Shown: piece after piece, positions 13,701-26,339 of the stretch
Layout: the number at the start of each line of letters is the position of its first letter
Position numbering within the stretch: the first letter of the stretch is position 1
Assembly: GCA_037074615.1 (NCBI GenBank)
Contig: CM073536.1
Coordinates: forward strand, 439,001-503,000
Length of the DNA: 64,000 nucleotides
Source of the DNA: Leucaena leucocephala
Lineage: Eukaryota; Streptophyta; Magnoliopsida; Fabales; Fabaceae
Direction of reading: 5' to 3'
Notes under the pieces: model-generated
Told to the model about the DNA's origin: nothing
Databases searched by the model: none
Seen by the model: only the letters and a program-made list of their open reading frames with translations
Position numbers and translations under genes: made by a program

Positions 13701-15584
13701 ATCGTTTAACGCCCAAATCAAAAGAAACGTGGTAGTGTTCAAACTCAGCTCCCCTTTGTTGGGACAAACATGCCAAGTTGTAGGGGTCATATAATTTATC
13801 CCAGAATTTTGATATAGAAATAAACGCTGACGCCTGTGGAGGAGAGGTGATTTATTTTATTATATGACGTAATAGGGAAGGTATTAAAATTAAAACTACT
13901 GTGATGTTGCACAATCAGAGTGACATGGAGGCAAGATTATGGCAGCCCAACGTGGTGGATAATGACGGCATTGACGAAGATACTGATAAGGATGAGGATA
14001 GGGATGATGGTCTGGGTAATAATAATTAGACTGTCGTGAGCTCCCTAGGTGCTAGTGGCCCACATGGGGTCTCTTTTAAGTTTTAACGGTGAAAACCAAA
14101 ACAACCACATTTATACGAATTGTTTGAAGATTATAACACAAATAATGAGGGCAAGGAAGGAAAGGGGCTAAATTGGGGTAGTATACCAACCACATGGCTA
14201 TGCACTATAATTAGAAAAATATCTTAAAAAGGAGTTAGCTAGTAATAGTACCAACTTTTTTTTTTTAATACATCCCTTCCCCCATAGGGTAGGAAGGCCT
14301 ACTCACACTGACACACACTCCCCAACTGAGGAACCTTCCTACCACCACGTGAAAGGCGCAAGTAGCAACTAATATCAAAATATTAACTGTATTGGGTCCC
14401 TTTTATGGCTGGCTTTCAAGGACCACATGTCCAAGCTTTTGCAATGAGATAATCAGATCAGATAAACAAGCCATGTGTTTTTGGGGGGCTTACGCATCTT
14501 TAACAGTTTAATTTTGCTGTCCGATATGTAGACTCTGCTTATATTTCCATTTAATTATAAAATTCATAAGCAGTTACTTAATATCCATTGATCCCCGATA
14601 CAATATAAATAAAATATATTTAATGGATTGATGCTAGTCTGCATAAATTTAAGAAGAATGACTTCACCACGGCGGGCAACTGGGTTCTGTAAAATAACGT
14701 GGGCAATGAATCGGTGCCGATTGCCGAATGCAGTTCCATGTAAAAAGCATGTTAAATAATGGCAACTTGAGCATTGTCTGGGGGCTCTTCTCAAGTTACT
14801 GGACAGAGGAGGCGTGAGAAGTTGGAATTAAAGAGTTCCAGTTCCAGAAGTAAGCTACGTACGTACTTTAATTCCAACCGTAAGAACAGTTGCTGATTGG
14901 GTTCTCAGTATTCCCTTCCATTAACAGAGCAAAACAGATTATTACTTCACACGCCTCTTGTATTTCGAGAAAAGTACACAAGGCAGCCAATGAGTTCATC
15001 CTTTTATGTGCGTGGAGACTTGTGAAGGTGCTGCAACATGAAGTAACGTCCAAAAGAACTCCAGAAACCTTGAGGATTAAAAAAGGAAAATTCATGGCAA
15101 GTCAATACTTTAACACATGTCTAATTGCCAGATATATATATTACGGTATTCCTCATTGGCATCTATTAGTTTATGTAATCAATATCCCAACAACTCCTCT
15201 TGCTTATAATTTATTGATTTCTATTTAAACTTCCTTTTCTCTAACAACGACGCTCCCCTTTCTTATTCTCCATCCATGATCGACGGGATTCATTTCTCAC
15301 CAATTTTATTTTATTTTTTCCCCCTTTCGTACCATTTATCCCACACTCAATTTTTATTTTGAACGAACATTTTTTTCCTTTTTCCAACTCATACTCTTTA
15401 AAATTATAATTTCTCCTAAACTATCCTTAGAAATTAAACTATGATTTCTAAATCGTTAACAACTTTTTTTTAAATTATTTTGTTGGTATATTTTAGAATT
15501 AATTATTAGCTTATATAATTTTTTTGTCACAATGTTGAATTTCAAAACCTATGTATAAATATATGTATATTTATATATATTTAT
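13701..15584. other. Intergenic DNA upstream of J20
   Basis: AT-rich DNA with scattered short open frames on both strands, none with recognisable protein similarity, exon structure or composition like the real genes here. A 34-codon acidic frame at 13926-14030 is the only ATG-started frame that stands out, and nothing supports it as a gene. Confidence 0.4.
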
Positions 15585-15892
15585 GGATAAAGTTGTGCCC
15601 AGTACCTTGAAATAATTTTGTTAATATAATTAGTACTTTAAAATAATTTTTTGGTGTAATGAACTGGTTGAAATTTTTAAACCATGACTCTTGGCTCTTC
15701 CTTGTCTCAATCTCTCTCATCAAATATTTTTTAAAAATACAATTCATAGATGGAATTTAAATAATTACATTTAAATAAAAAAATATATCTAAAAAATTTA
15801 CTTTAAATACTAATTATATTTTTAAATATTTTAGAGTATTAATTGTATTACTAAAATTATTTTGATATACTCTACCTTTATCCTATATTTAT
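15576..15892. mobile_element. Mutator-type MITE with 9-bp target-site duplication
   Basis: The element runs 15585-15883 (299 bp). It starts GGATAAAG and ends CTTTATCC. The similarity between ends continues inward for about 60 bp as imperfect terminal inverted repeats: AAATAATTTTGTTAATATAA on the left matches AAATAATTTTAGTAATACAA when the right end is reverse-complemented. Identical 9-bp flanks TATATTTAT at 15576-15584 and 15884-15892 are the target-site duplication. Long TIRs with a 9-bp duplication are typical of Mutator-like elements. It encodes no protein, so it is non-autonomous, and it lies about 260 bp upstream of the J20 start codon. Confidence 0.85.
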
Positions 15893-16070
15893 TGAAATCT
15901 GTAATAATTTTTATTGTAGCTCAATTTATTTATATTCTGCATAATTTAGGAAAAAGGCGATAATTATACACCCCACAAGATTCTAATTCTTTCCCTCTGT
16001 CATAAGCATTGTGCGCCAAACGCGGAATGGATAATAAACCCAAAGGAAGGAAAAAATCTGAGGCTCATAA

Positions 16071-16078
16071 ATATAAAG
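16071..16078 (+). promoter_or_regulatory. Probable TATA box of J20
   Basis: ATATAAAG lies 77 bp before the J20 start codon, a normal distance for a plant TATA box with a short 5' UTR. Position is the only evidence. Confidence 0.45.
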
Positions 16079-16154
16079 ACCTAAACTTTCAGATCACAGT
16101 CACTCTAATAAGAGGAGGAAACAGAAAGCAAGATTGAGACGTTCACGAACAGAA

Positions 16155-17584
16155 ATGCGCTGCTATGTCTTGACTATTCCCGGAAGCGATTATCGCTTCT
16201 TCTCCTCAACACCCTTATCTGTCCCCGCCACCAACACTTTCAGTCACAAATCTCTCCATTTCCCCTCTCGAACCGGCGGTTTCGTCTCTCTCAGAGTTAA
16301 AGCCGCCGTCAACGACGGCTATGTGGCTGAGGCCTCCAAGTTGAGCTTCTACGAGCTTCTGGGTATACCCGAATCTGGGTCCTTGCTCGAGATCAAGCAG
16401 GCTTACAAGCAGCTCGCGCGCAAGTACCACCCTGATGTGTCGCCGCCAGATCGGGTGAAGGAGTATACTAAAAGGTTCATTCAGGTGCAGGAGGCCTATG
16501 AGACCTTGTCTGATCCTCGAAGGAGGGCTATGTATGATAGAGACATGGCCAGAGGGATTCACTTCGCCTTCTCCGCTCGCCGGCGCTACTACGACGATGA
16601 GGTATTGAATTCTTCCTTTTCTGGGATGTATTATTTATGGCTTTCTCTCTCTTGCCCCCTTTTGATTTGGATTTCTTATATTCATGGCTTGTTGGCTGTC
16701 CTAAGATTTCGGGTTGATTTTTCTCTTACTTTTTGTTATGGAAGATTATCTGATTGTAACTGTTAGTTTAGGTGTTAATCGCTGCTCTCAGGGAGGGACA
16801 GGTCATATTGCCCTGTTCATGCCCATCGTCCTTTGTGTTTCGTGTTGCTATGAATTTTACCTTGATTGGGTGGAAGACTTGAAATTTGTTTGGGGATTTT
16901 CCCATGTTCTGCATAAATTTTTGGTTGTTTTTTTCTTTCTTTGAAGAGAAAGTTTGAGTATTTGTAGCCAAGGTTAGAGAAGACTTCTAATACTACGGAC
17001 TTCGCAAGACACGAGAACCGTTTTTTCACCAATTTGAGATAAAGCCGTGCTCTGGCTAAGAAGCGCAACTACTTTGCGGCATCAATTGACAGAACATCTA
17101 TACAAAATTAATAGATAATAATTTGATCTTATTTTGGTTTTTGTGGATATTATCAGCGCAGAATCGAGCTAGTCTATTTCTTATTCATACGCGCACCTAT
17201 ATATGCACACAGACACACTAGACAATTTCAACGGCCACTAAAAATTAGAGAATAATAATTGAGGGTATCTTGTGATGATACGAATCGATGATCTTGTTAT
17301 TTCTTTATTGGTGATGAGGTAGCTAGAGCTTTTTGTATACTTAAGGGACATGAATCTTAAAACTTATTGTAATTGAGTTGCCTTACGTTCCCCATATATA
17401 ATATATCTGAGTTTGTGATTTTGGTATGTGTCAGGTGATTGAACAAAAAAGTGAGTGGAAAGCTCGTTGGCAAAGTCAGCTCTCAGAGCTGAAGAGAAGA
17501 AGCAAGGTCAAGCACAATGGAGAAAATCTATCATGGGCAGCTCAAATGCGTCGTCGAAGAGCAGAATCATGTAACGACTCGTAA
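16155..17584 (+). CDS. J20: Chaperone protein DnaJ 20, chloroplastic (DJC26/J20)
   Basis: Two exons, 16155-16601 and 17435-17584, join in phase to give 198 residues. The first ~50 residues are rich in Ser/Thr/Arg with few acidic residues, as in a chloroplast transit peptide. The J domain spans about residues 64-129 and has the invariant HPD at 92-94 (KYHPDVSPPDR), followed by VQEAYETLSDPRRR. The C-terminal segment (EKSEWKARWQSQL.., SWAAQMRRRR) is characteristic of this short J-protein. There is no zinc-finger or DnaJ C-terminal domain, so it is a type C J-protein. Arabidopsis J20 hands misfolded deoxyxylulose 5-phosphate synthase to plastid Hsp70. The start is the ATG of MRCYVLTI; the frame is open a little further upstream but without an ATG. 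Confidence 0.93.
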
Positions 17585-18867
17585 CTAGTGAGCCTCTCTC
17601 TCTGTGAATATGCATACTTATAGATAGATATATAAGCTTAGTTTCTTGTTTGTATAGAAGGAAGGTAAGTTGAGGAGCGAGATACAGATGTACGTATGCC
17701 TGATTCAACTCACACTGACAAGTGAAAATCGATTGTTGTTTCTATCTCTTTCTCACTCATGACTCGGTTGGTTGGTATTTAAGCCATTGCCTGCAAGAAA
17801 TCTTCATATTTGCTCCCATGGAGCTCTAGCAATTTTGTCCATTTGATGAAGAATAGTTTTCTAGTTTTGGACTCAACGATTGTATATATTATTGCATCAA
17901 GAAAAGCTTCCCAGCAGTCTGCTCCAACCATGATAGTGCTGTCTTATAAATGCTTCATGGTAGCTGATCAGAGAATTTTAATTGTATCGATCATGAATTA
18001 ATCAGCAACGTAATAGGACAGTTTCAAATTAGAGAAGCAGTAACTTAAATGAAGGTGTAAGAATCGAAGTAAAATGTGGATGAACTTAAATGAATAAAAT
18101 AATTTAACCAACAAATTAACTGGAGTGTCGATTGTGCATAGTGTTTCCATTGTTAAAATCAAAAGGTTTGTATGGTGATGTGAAAGGAATAGAAGATTAA
18201 TAATAGAATGAGCCAGTGTAAAAGGTGGGTAAAGACTACAGAGTAAACAACGGCGGACGCGTTGGTGTCCAAGGGGAGACGGTAGCGGAAAAAAGAGCAG
18301 ACGATTGGGTTAGGTGATGAATGAGCCAGTAAGGTGGTCTTTTCGTGTCGGGAAGAGTCTTTTACCTTTTTAGGGTTATATGAGCAAAGAAACAAACATA
18401 TTATTGATTTAATTGCCACGTTAATTTTGCAAATATTCTAGAAAAAGACGAAATTAAGAGTAAGAATGAAGACGTTGATTATACTGGCTAAATTATGAAT
18501 AGTAAGACTGATTTGAAACGTATAAAATATGGGATCTATAGCGATGCTATTTTTAAATTGGGAGGGTTGAAACTCAGACTGGATTCCAAATATATCAGCC
18601 TCTCTATAATGAAGGTGGGGGAGTTAATTTTGGAAGCATGCGTCAAAGGAGGAAGAAAATAATGGAACTTGGATGGATGGAGAAAAAGTCTGAATAATTT
18701 ATGGCAGTGATTATGAAAGATGGAGATTGGTGATTCTCAATTCAATTCATCTTCATCCTTGTCCTCCCAACACTTCATCTAATTATTAGGGTCGCTTTCC
18801 TTCCACACAACTTTCTCCCACTCAATTTTTTTCCACTTCGTTTTTACTGCAGTTCTTAACTGTCGGG
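17585..18867. other. Intergenic DNA downstream of J20
   Basis: J20 3' UTR followed by AT-rich sequence. No supported gene or well-delimited repeat seen. Confidence 0.4.
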
Positions 18868-19250
18868 GATAAAAAGTGAGGCAGCACAAGGGCTTAACAT
18901 TACCAAGAGAAAGAACAGACACCATACCATGTTCAGTTGGTTGAACCACTACTTCATGGCGTGTGGGCGGTTTCAACGATCAGAGTCCGGCCGGCCGTAC
19001 ATTAAGTGCAAAAGCTGTTGGTTTCTCACTAAGCTGGTCCCATGCTCTATGCTGGTTTGGGCCTAAGCCCATCAATATCCAACGACGGATCCCAACAACA
19101 GCCCAATAATTCCCTCACCAAACGGGTCAGGGTGTATGATTGGAATTGAATGGACATAAACCAGAATTAGTGTGCTACTGGTATAACATTAGAGGAACTT
19201 GGGGGAGTCTTGTGACCATCATATTATTACCTAAGGATCAACGGTAAAAG
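18868..19250 (+). pseudogene. CER2/CER26-type BAHD relic, fragment 1
   Basis: A plus-strand frame reads SEAAQGLNITKRKNRHHT, then MFSWLNHYFMACGRFQRSES, closely parallel to the relic at 26.3-26.9 kb (SEAVQGLSIMKIKE, MFSWFNHYFITCGRLRRSES). Soon after RPYIKCK the sequence jumps, in another frame, to VGFSLSWSHAL, which corresponds to the 'GLSWAHILGD' region of CER2-like proteins. It then reaches ELNGHKPELV and SLVTIILLP, which correspond to the family's C-terminus. Frames change and most of the middle of a ~420-residue protein is missing, so this cannot make a normal protein. CER2-like proteins act with KCS enzymes to elongate very-long-chain fatty acids for cuticular wax. Confidence 0.7.
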
Positions 19251-19659
19251 CTCGTCTGAGCTCCAAAACAATGCCTTGTTGCTTTGAGGCTGATTTCGAT
19301 CAGAGTTTATATCGTTAAGTAGTATTCATGTCTCTTGTAAAAATTTGGACTGTAAAAAAGTGTTAGTCTTGTGTACTCGTTATTCATGGTTATCTTTATT
19401 CTTCTAGAATATACAGAACTGATTCATTTAATCCTTCATTATCTTCCTATTTTCCTGTATAACTCCAAATAATGAGGCACGAATAAATTTAACTTATTCA
19501 TTGAATTGTACAGAGCTTGCTTATTCATCCAATGCATTGTACAGAATAAACTTATAAGAATTTTAGAAAGGTCGACCAATTGTCAACTCGCAAAATATCA
19601 GTCATGGAAGTTAACTTGCTGTGACTATCCCTCTTCTCATGTTAGCACATGACCATCAT
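19251..19659. other. Short intergenic stretch
   Basis: Lies between the CER relic and the last exon of the CAS-like gene. It contains the probable 3' UTR of that minus-strand gene; nothing else is recognisable. Confidence 0.4.
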
Positions 19660-22600
19660 TCATGCATTCTCATTGAGAGGAAGTGATGGTTCAGTAACAG
19701 GTGAATCTTGGATTCTTTCGGCATCCGACGGCTGAGATTCATGCTTTGCAGCCGCCTGCAAAACTCGGTTCTGAACATCTAATGATGAAGGCGAAGTAGG
19801 CAGCCCTATGCGGTTCGTTTCTACTTTTCCAGAAATCCATGAAACCGCTTGAGCTCCCAGTCTCACAGGTGTAAGCAACAACCTTATGAAAAACAAAGCA
19901 ACATAATAAGCTCATAAGATAACATGATTTCATTTGTAAAATTACAAAAACACGTGTATAACATGATCATATGACTAACCTGACATCTTGCTTAAGATCT
20001 TCAGAATTCTCATATGAGGTCACCCTCTGATAGATTGTCTGGTGAATATACAGTGAATGTTTATGAGGAAACGACAAGAATGTAAAAGGCTTAGAGCCAT
20101 AATAGACAATTCCCTCCGGAAATCATAATTGAATAACATATATAGTCAGCAAAAATTCTATTTCCAAACAAAATCAAAAGAATTTAAATGAAGTTTCACT
20201 ATGATCACACATAACAAAACTGCATTGAAGAAATTTAAATGAAGGTCTTAGGTCTCGTAGAAAGAATGGTGCATACCAGGCTGAGGCCAAAAACACCAAT
20301 TAATTGTAATGTCTTCTCCCACTCTGCGACCAAAGAGATCATACTTAGTCATATCAGAGCAATTGAATTAGCTTAATCTAAATTCAAGATGGTGAACAAT
20401 ATTATATATGAGACATAAGATTTTGATACAAGAAGCATCACAGCTTTTTCTTTGTTCTTTTTTGCCAAATTATTTTTTCTACTCTAACAATGCCTTGAAA
20501 ACCTAAGAATCACCATTTTTCAATTCTTAACAAATTGATAGTCTTGAGGGAGTAAAGGTACATACCTAATAATGCGTACGACCCTGCAATAACAGCCTGA
20601 ATCAAAAGTAGTTGTATTTAGTAGCTAGTAACAAGTAACATAACATGCAACACAATAACTTCAAAATTAAATTGAAGAATCCTACATGGTAACGGAAAAA
20701 TAGCTGAAATATTCACTAAAGATGGTAGCTGATGATCTGCTAAAATTCCATTGACTAAATATTTAGGAAACACAGAGCTAATTTCTGAAACTTGTAGAGC
20801 AAACATAATAAATGACAACCAGATATAACAACCAAATTCTTTTTTCATAGTTGTTTGTTATATTGGCAAAACACAGGTTGCCCTACAAAAAATTTGGCTC
20901 AACTCCATGGTTATGAAAAGGAAAATAAAATGACTACAATTAGTCATCCTTATTCTAATAACTTGACACTTACCACACCATATCCTAAAAGTTGCAAAGG
21001 AGAAGGGCTAAGATCCTCTAGAATTGCTTCAGCTTCCTGTAAAACAATTACAATATGTTTATCTTATAAATAAAATTATTTATTTACACACACACAAATA
21101 CGCCCCTCATATTTGACTCACGTAGCATCACCAATGTACCTAACCCTATAGAACTTTCATCCCATTGTTTTCGATAACGTAGATAACTAAATTTGGTATC
21201 ACTGAAGAACATATATAAAGCAACATTTTGAGTAGTACCTCATTGAGTAAGGTAAGTGTTGTCTCAGGTTTGAGTTCCTTGACGCGGAGGCCATGTTTCA
21301 CCCAAGACTCAAAGCCACCTTGAACCAAGTATGGAGTCTGTAATATCATGAAGAGTTTATTATATCATACACCGAGATTTGGATTAATTATTAGATTTCA
21401 CAGGTTAAGATTAAGTAATTGTACATTTTGCTTATTAGGTCAATCAAGGGCTTATAATCTACTGCTAAGAAAGCCCTATTAGCACCAAGTCATTCTTGAG
21501 TCAACTGAACGTGATGTAACTATTCATGGGTCATTTTATCAAAATTCGTGAGCATGCCAGCTAACTCATACTAATTAACTAAGGTAGTAGAGTAGAGAAT
21601 TATTGTCCATATTTTTCCTTCTATTCTTATCTCAGATTATCAAGATTTCATCTTACATCCATATCAACAACTTGTATAATCCCAATCCTATTCAATCAGC
21701 TGAAATACTTTCCCCCAGGCAAGTTATCTTCAACCCTAGCCTTCAAAGACAAATTTTAGTTTCAATGAACTCTTTTATCTAGTCCCCAAATATCACAACA
21801 CAGAATGTTTTGTCATCTTCATTACAAGGGAACCCATATTAAAAATTTTCCAAGAACTGTCTCAGGAGGCAAAGTTAGACTTGCCTTGACCCCAATTTTC
21901 CTCAAGGATCTTGCAATGCCTTTAGAACGAACACCAACAGCATCCATGACTATAACCTTTGAACTGTCCTACAGGTCAGAGAAAATAACATTCTTAGCTA
22001 TTATTCCATACGTAGACAATTCTCAAGCATAGTTAATATGGAGAGTTTGAAATAGTGCTTCACTTTTAAAGTGTATATACTTTAGTGTTTAATCATTGTT
22101 AGATATTGTAATGCAAAGTCCATTCACTACATTGCCCTTAACAATCGTCAATATCTCTCTTTAGTTTCATGATTGCTCTTTTTAGTTCATACAAAGAGAA
22201 AAACAAGGAAAGTACTATATCTTTTTCAGAGACATAAGACTACCTACCTTAACAATCTTCAAATTTCGAATGACAACAGCGATCATGGAGTCATTAAGGT
22301 CTCGTTCACTCTTGAACAACTTTCTAATAGAACCATCAACCTGAAGATAACATAATATGTTCATCTAGTAGTTAGTAGACAAAGATCACTAATCACAGAT
22401 TGCTAATACGTCTTGATCCATAAAGCAAGGACTAGTGTTCTGGATTTGTTTAACGATTCAATTTAACAAAACAATACCATGCGACAATCATCTCTGCCAT
22501 CTATTTTTAACAATATAATGATGATGTAAACTAACCTCTAGCGGAGTTACACTCGCATAGCGAAACCGTGCAGCCCGCCGAAGATCGGGAATACCATCTT

Positions 22601-24618
22601 TTTCTCTCAGATCCTGCAGAATGGAAATAACCAGAAAAGACAATAGATCTATTATGATATCATATAAAAAAATTGGTCAAAACCTAAACACAACCAAACA
22701 CAAAGTTTCCTTTATAAAAAGGACCATAGTTTGAATTTGTAAAAAGATTTTTTGAAGAGGTAGAATGGGAATCAAGGGACAAGCCAGAAAAAAAAATAAG
22801 ACAGGGGTGACTTGACTTTTCTTTCATATATTTTATAACTTTTCCAGAATCCATAGATTATTAAGCAAGAAAATTAAACATCACTTGCCTCATTTCGGAT
22901 ATCTATAAGTGCAGCATTTTTATTCCCAGACAAGAGTTCCAGAGCTGATTTAGGAGATAAATCTCCAGAGTAACCTCCATATGTCCACCGCCGATAGACA
23001 GCCCTGCGCATATCTGACAACTGTTTTAGATAGCCTATCTTAATTGATATCTAATCCTCCTATATAGACAAGCGACAAAATGAACTCTGGGAAAATACAA
23101 ATTCATACCATATTGTGGCTGAAGAGCCCACAAAAACAACAAATGGAACAATTGGATCATCTGGATTCAAGCCTAGACTCTTCTCCAATGAATAAATTAT
23201 TGTAAATATCTGTTGATGGGAAACTAACCATTATCCACACATTAAAGTGGCTAGTTAAGCTAAGGCTTAGGATCAGGGAAGGCTAAGAATAGGCAACCCC
23301 AATAAAAACTTTATTAAGCCACAAAATGTTACCTCTTGAGATGCAGAGCCAATCGGCCTCAATATTTGAGAAGCTTTAGATTCATATGCATTTACTGCAT
23401 CCATGATTTCTGCAGGAAGAAGCTCCTTGGCTGAACTATATAGGTAGAAAACATAGGAAGCCCCACTTATTAACGAACTATCTACTGCTATGATCGTGCT
23501 TCGCAACACATCGATAGCAAAAGCAGGTACTTTGCTTGTGATTCCGCTTAGATCATTTGAAAAGCTAGTCAATTTCTCATTAGCTAATTCCCCTGATTGA
23601 TTGACAGAAGAAAGGGCTTCACCAAAAGCATTGTCAACAGATTTAGTAGCATTCTCAATGACAGATCTCATCAAAGAAGTGGCCGTATCAAGTGAACTTT
23701 GTAAAGCATTTTCTCCCTCACTAATTGATGCATTAAATGACTTGCTAATCCCAGAAAAAGTATCACCAATACTTTCTTTTGTGGTGCCTAATGATTCATT
23801 GTCTACTATAATCGATTCAGGCGTAGGGATGAGCTTCTCTGACACAATGTCAGTACTTAATAAAGCATCTGATCCTTCAGTTGACTGTTCAGTTAGGTCC
23901 ATCAATCTCTCTGGGACAGATGATGAATCATAATTTTCAACATATATGAGTTCTCCCCTAGCAAGTGAATGGTGTCCACTTGTTGTCACTGGTGAACAAT
24001 TCCAAGTGTCTGCAAATTTGCACTCAAGGTGTCCTGGTTCATTTGGAGAGGAGAATCTGCCAGGGAAATCCACATATACCGATTGTTCAGCGCTATTAGC
24101 AACGCTAGAGTAGACAGACTTTGTAGCTTGTGCAATAAATGGATTCCTCAGGGAGTGGGTTCCATTTTGCAAACCTAGATGTACGTCATACATAATGCAT
24201 CTACCTTCAAAATCCTTCTGCAATGGATACACGGATCCCCCATACAGTGGAATCTGCAAGATTAATTGTTACAAGGTGAAAAGCACTGATCATTGGCCCA
24301 AGAAACTGTCAGATTTGTTCTCTTTTTCATTCAAGAACACATTTCTGAGCACACGTATAAAGAATATAAGGCATTTCTAGTTTTCTACTTTATCAAGGTT
24401 CAATGATCCTGAACTGTTTCACAAGAAAGGGAAAGTGTTCCAGCAATTTAGGCATTGAGATCGAATTCTTTCATTTCATTTGTCAAGAAAACTGCCCGTA
24501 ATGTCAATTACCTTGTAGAAAGAAAGCATGCAGAATTTTATGATTGAAGGAATTAAAATTTCACCTGGGAAGATAATGAATAGCTTGGGGTGGCTGAGCA
24601 AACAGGCAACATTCTCAT
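19660..24618 (-). CDS. Chloroplast rhodanese-like, CAS-like protein (At3g59780 type)
   Basis: Thirteen exons on the minus strand, all in phase, give 655 residues: 24618-24565, 24253-23333, 23209-23109, 23003-22889, 22613-22536, 22340-22248, 21968-21885, 21337-21239, 21036-20974, 20596-20566, 20323-20277, 20038-19980 and 19882-19660. The long N-terminal half resembles the calcium-sensing receptor CAS (repeated Ser/Ala-rich helices such as SLDTATSLMRSVIENATKSV). Then come a membrane segment near 345-360, a rhodanese domain at about 374-505 (ALIDIRNE.., YLVQGGFESWV) and two hydrophobic segments near 528-566. In place of the rhodanese active-site Cys loop it has MDAVGVRSK, so it is probably not a sulfurtransferase. 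The start MRMLPVCSA follows an in-frame stop in the upstream exon. Two introns use GC donors (after 22889 and 21885). Location in thylakoid or envelope membrane is inferred from the family. Confidence 0.9.
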
Positions 24619-25200
24619 ATTGACGAATGATAAATCCCCAAGGACATATCAAGCCGCTAATTTCTTCTGCTGAAAATGACACATGCATGTAAGGATAAAC
24701 CGGGAGATAATAAACCATAAAACAAACAAATGGAGGCCAAATTGAAGTGAATCGAAGACAAGTTGAAACTTGACTTAAAACGAACTGTTAGACTTTAGTT
24801 AAGTTCTTTTCTGCTTCTCTCCGTATGAGAGACAAAAAATACACAGAATGCATGTCACTCTAAAATCTCATGATCCATATAACAAGTATAACATATCGAT
24901 TGTTTCTGATTTGAATGCTCTTAATATTTCGTTTTCATTTCAAATGTAGCTGGAAGTGATTGCCCACAGCCCCATTTTATCTAAACCGTTTCTGTGGAAG
25001 CTTTTGTCGTCAAAAGATTAAAACCCAACACCGATAATGATGATGGTTCTCAGATCAAATGCATAAATCTCCAATTCGAATCTCGGAAATTAACATGAGA
25101 AAGAAAACACTCACCTTGACTGGTACAATCACCCAGCTCTCCCGATTTTCTTTCCCTCTTAGCTTGCAAGCGAGGACAATATTCTTTATTATGTTATTTA
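24619..25200 (-). other. 5' UTR region of the CAS-like gene with a probable leader intron
   Basis: A good donor (TCAAG|GTGAGT on the minus strand) at about 25113 and an acceptor at about 24671 (TTTTCAG) define a leader intron. The leader frame has a TGA before the MRMLPV start, so the first intron is non-coding. Confidence 0.55.
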
Positions 25201-26339
25201 TATATTATTATTTTAATTTGAATTTTTTTTTTGGAATAATTTGGAAGGTTATCCAGAGGGAAACACAGTATATGGTGGAACAAGCCTCGCCGATCCCAAT
25301 TCTTATTCTGGTTTTGTCCTTATCCACCAAATATCACTTTATATAAACTGCAGCCGCATAATAAAAGAAACTCTCCTTCACCACTAATTTTTAAGTTCAT
25401 TTGGATCTTTGTGATTGCATTGCACTTAACCGTTTTTTTTGGGTCATATTCATAAATAAAGACAATCTAATTAAATTATGGGACATGAACTCACCGTTAT
25501 TGTTTTTCAGGCCGAAAAAAAAAACTCACCTTTATTGTTGTTCTAGAGCAAGAAAATCTTCTCAGTTGAAGAGTATGTAAAATAGTAGTTAACTACTTTA
25601 CCTGAAGTATTCTGATATCTAGTTCTCATTTTGGAGCCTTTAGATATTATTAACTACTTTTTATAAGGATTTAAACTACAAAAATAGTAGTTAACTATTT
25701 TTTTACCTGAAATATTTAACTTCTTTGACATCTGATGGATGCGTGGAGAACATGGGCGCATAAATGACGAATTTGATTTTTACTTAATGCTTGACACGTA
25801 GATTAGCTGAACTTTTTTATTGTTTGGTAAATGCGATGCAATAATTCTTGAAAATTACTAATCTTCGTCTGCGTGATGTTACGCTTTTGACTAATAATAT
25901 ACGTGGGCCACATACATGCCCTCTCCTCTCCTCTTAGAATCGGAAGGAATTGAAGGAGTATCGTATGCATCTTATTTCATCTGGATTTTAGACTACTCTC
26001 AAATGACACCTAGCACAAGTTATTTAATCTCTTACCAACAGTCCCTTTCTACCAACTAATTAAATAATCCAATTTCTCACCCACGGGGCTTTTCACTAAT
26101 TATCCTACATTTGAAATTAATTAGAAGACAAGACAAAAACACAAAATTTGCAAAGTATGCACATACAGACATGCAAGGAATTTTTTTTTTTAGAGAATAT
26201 GATAGCAACTTATTTAATACTCATGATTCAGTACAAGTACATACGACTAATGAAAAAAACAACTCTTTTGATAACTCAAATCCTTACAAGTGACAACACA
26301 CACACTGCTATTAATTACTTAAACATGCATGAACTTGGA
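25201..26339. other. Intergenic DNA
   Basis: AT-rich. It probably contains the promoter of the CAS-like gene (minus strand) and downstream flank of the CER relic. No supported gene. Confidence 0.35.

Noticed and set aside
13926..14030. 34-codon acidic frame (MEARLWQPNVVDNDGIDEDT..)
   Set aside because: Too short, no similarity, no splice or promoter context; Asp-rich composition comes from GAT repeats.
14890..15228. 112-codon plus-strand frame
   Set aside because: Open on both strands, no recognisable domain, composition of intergenic DNA.
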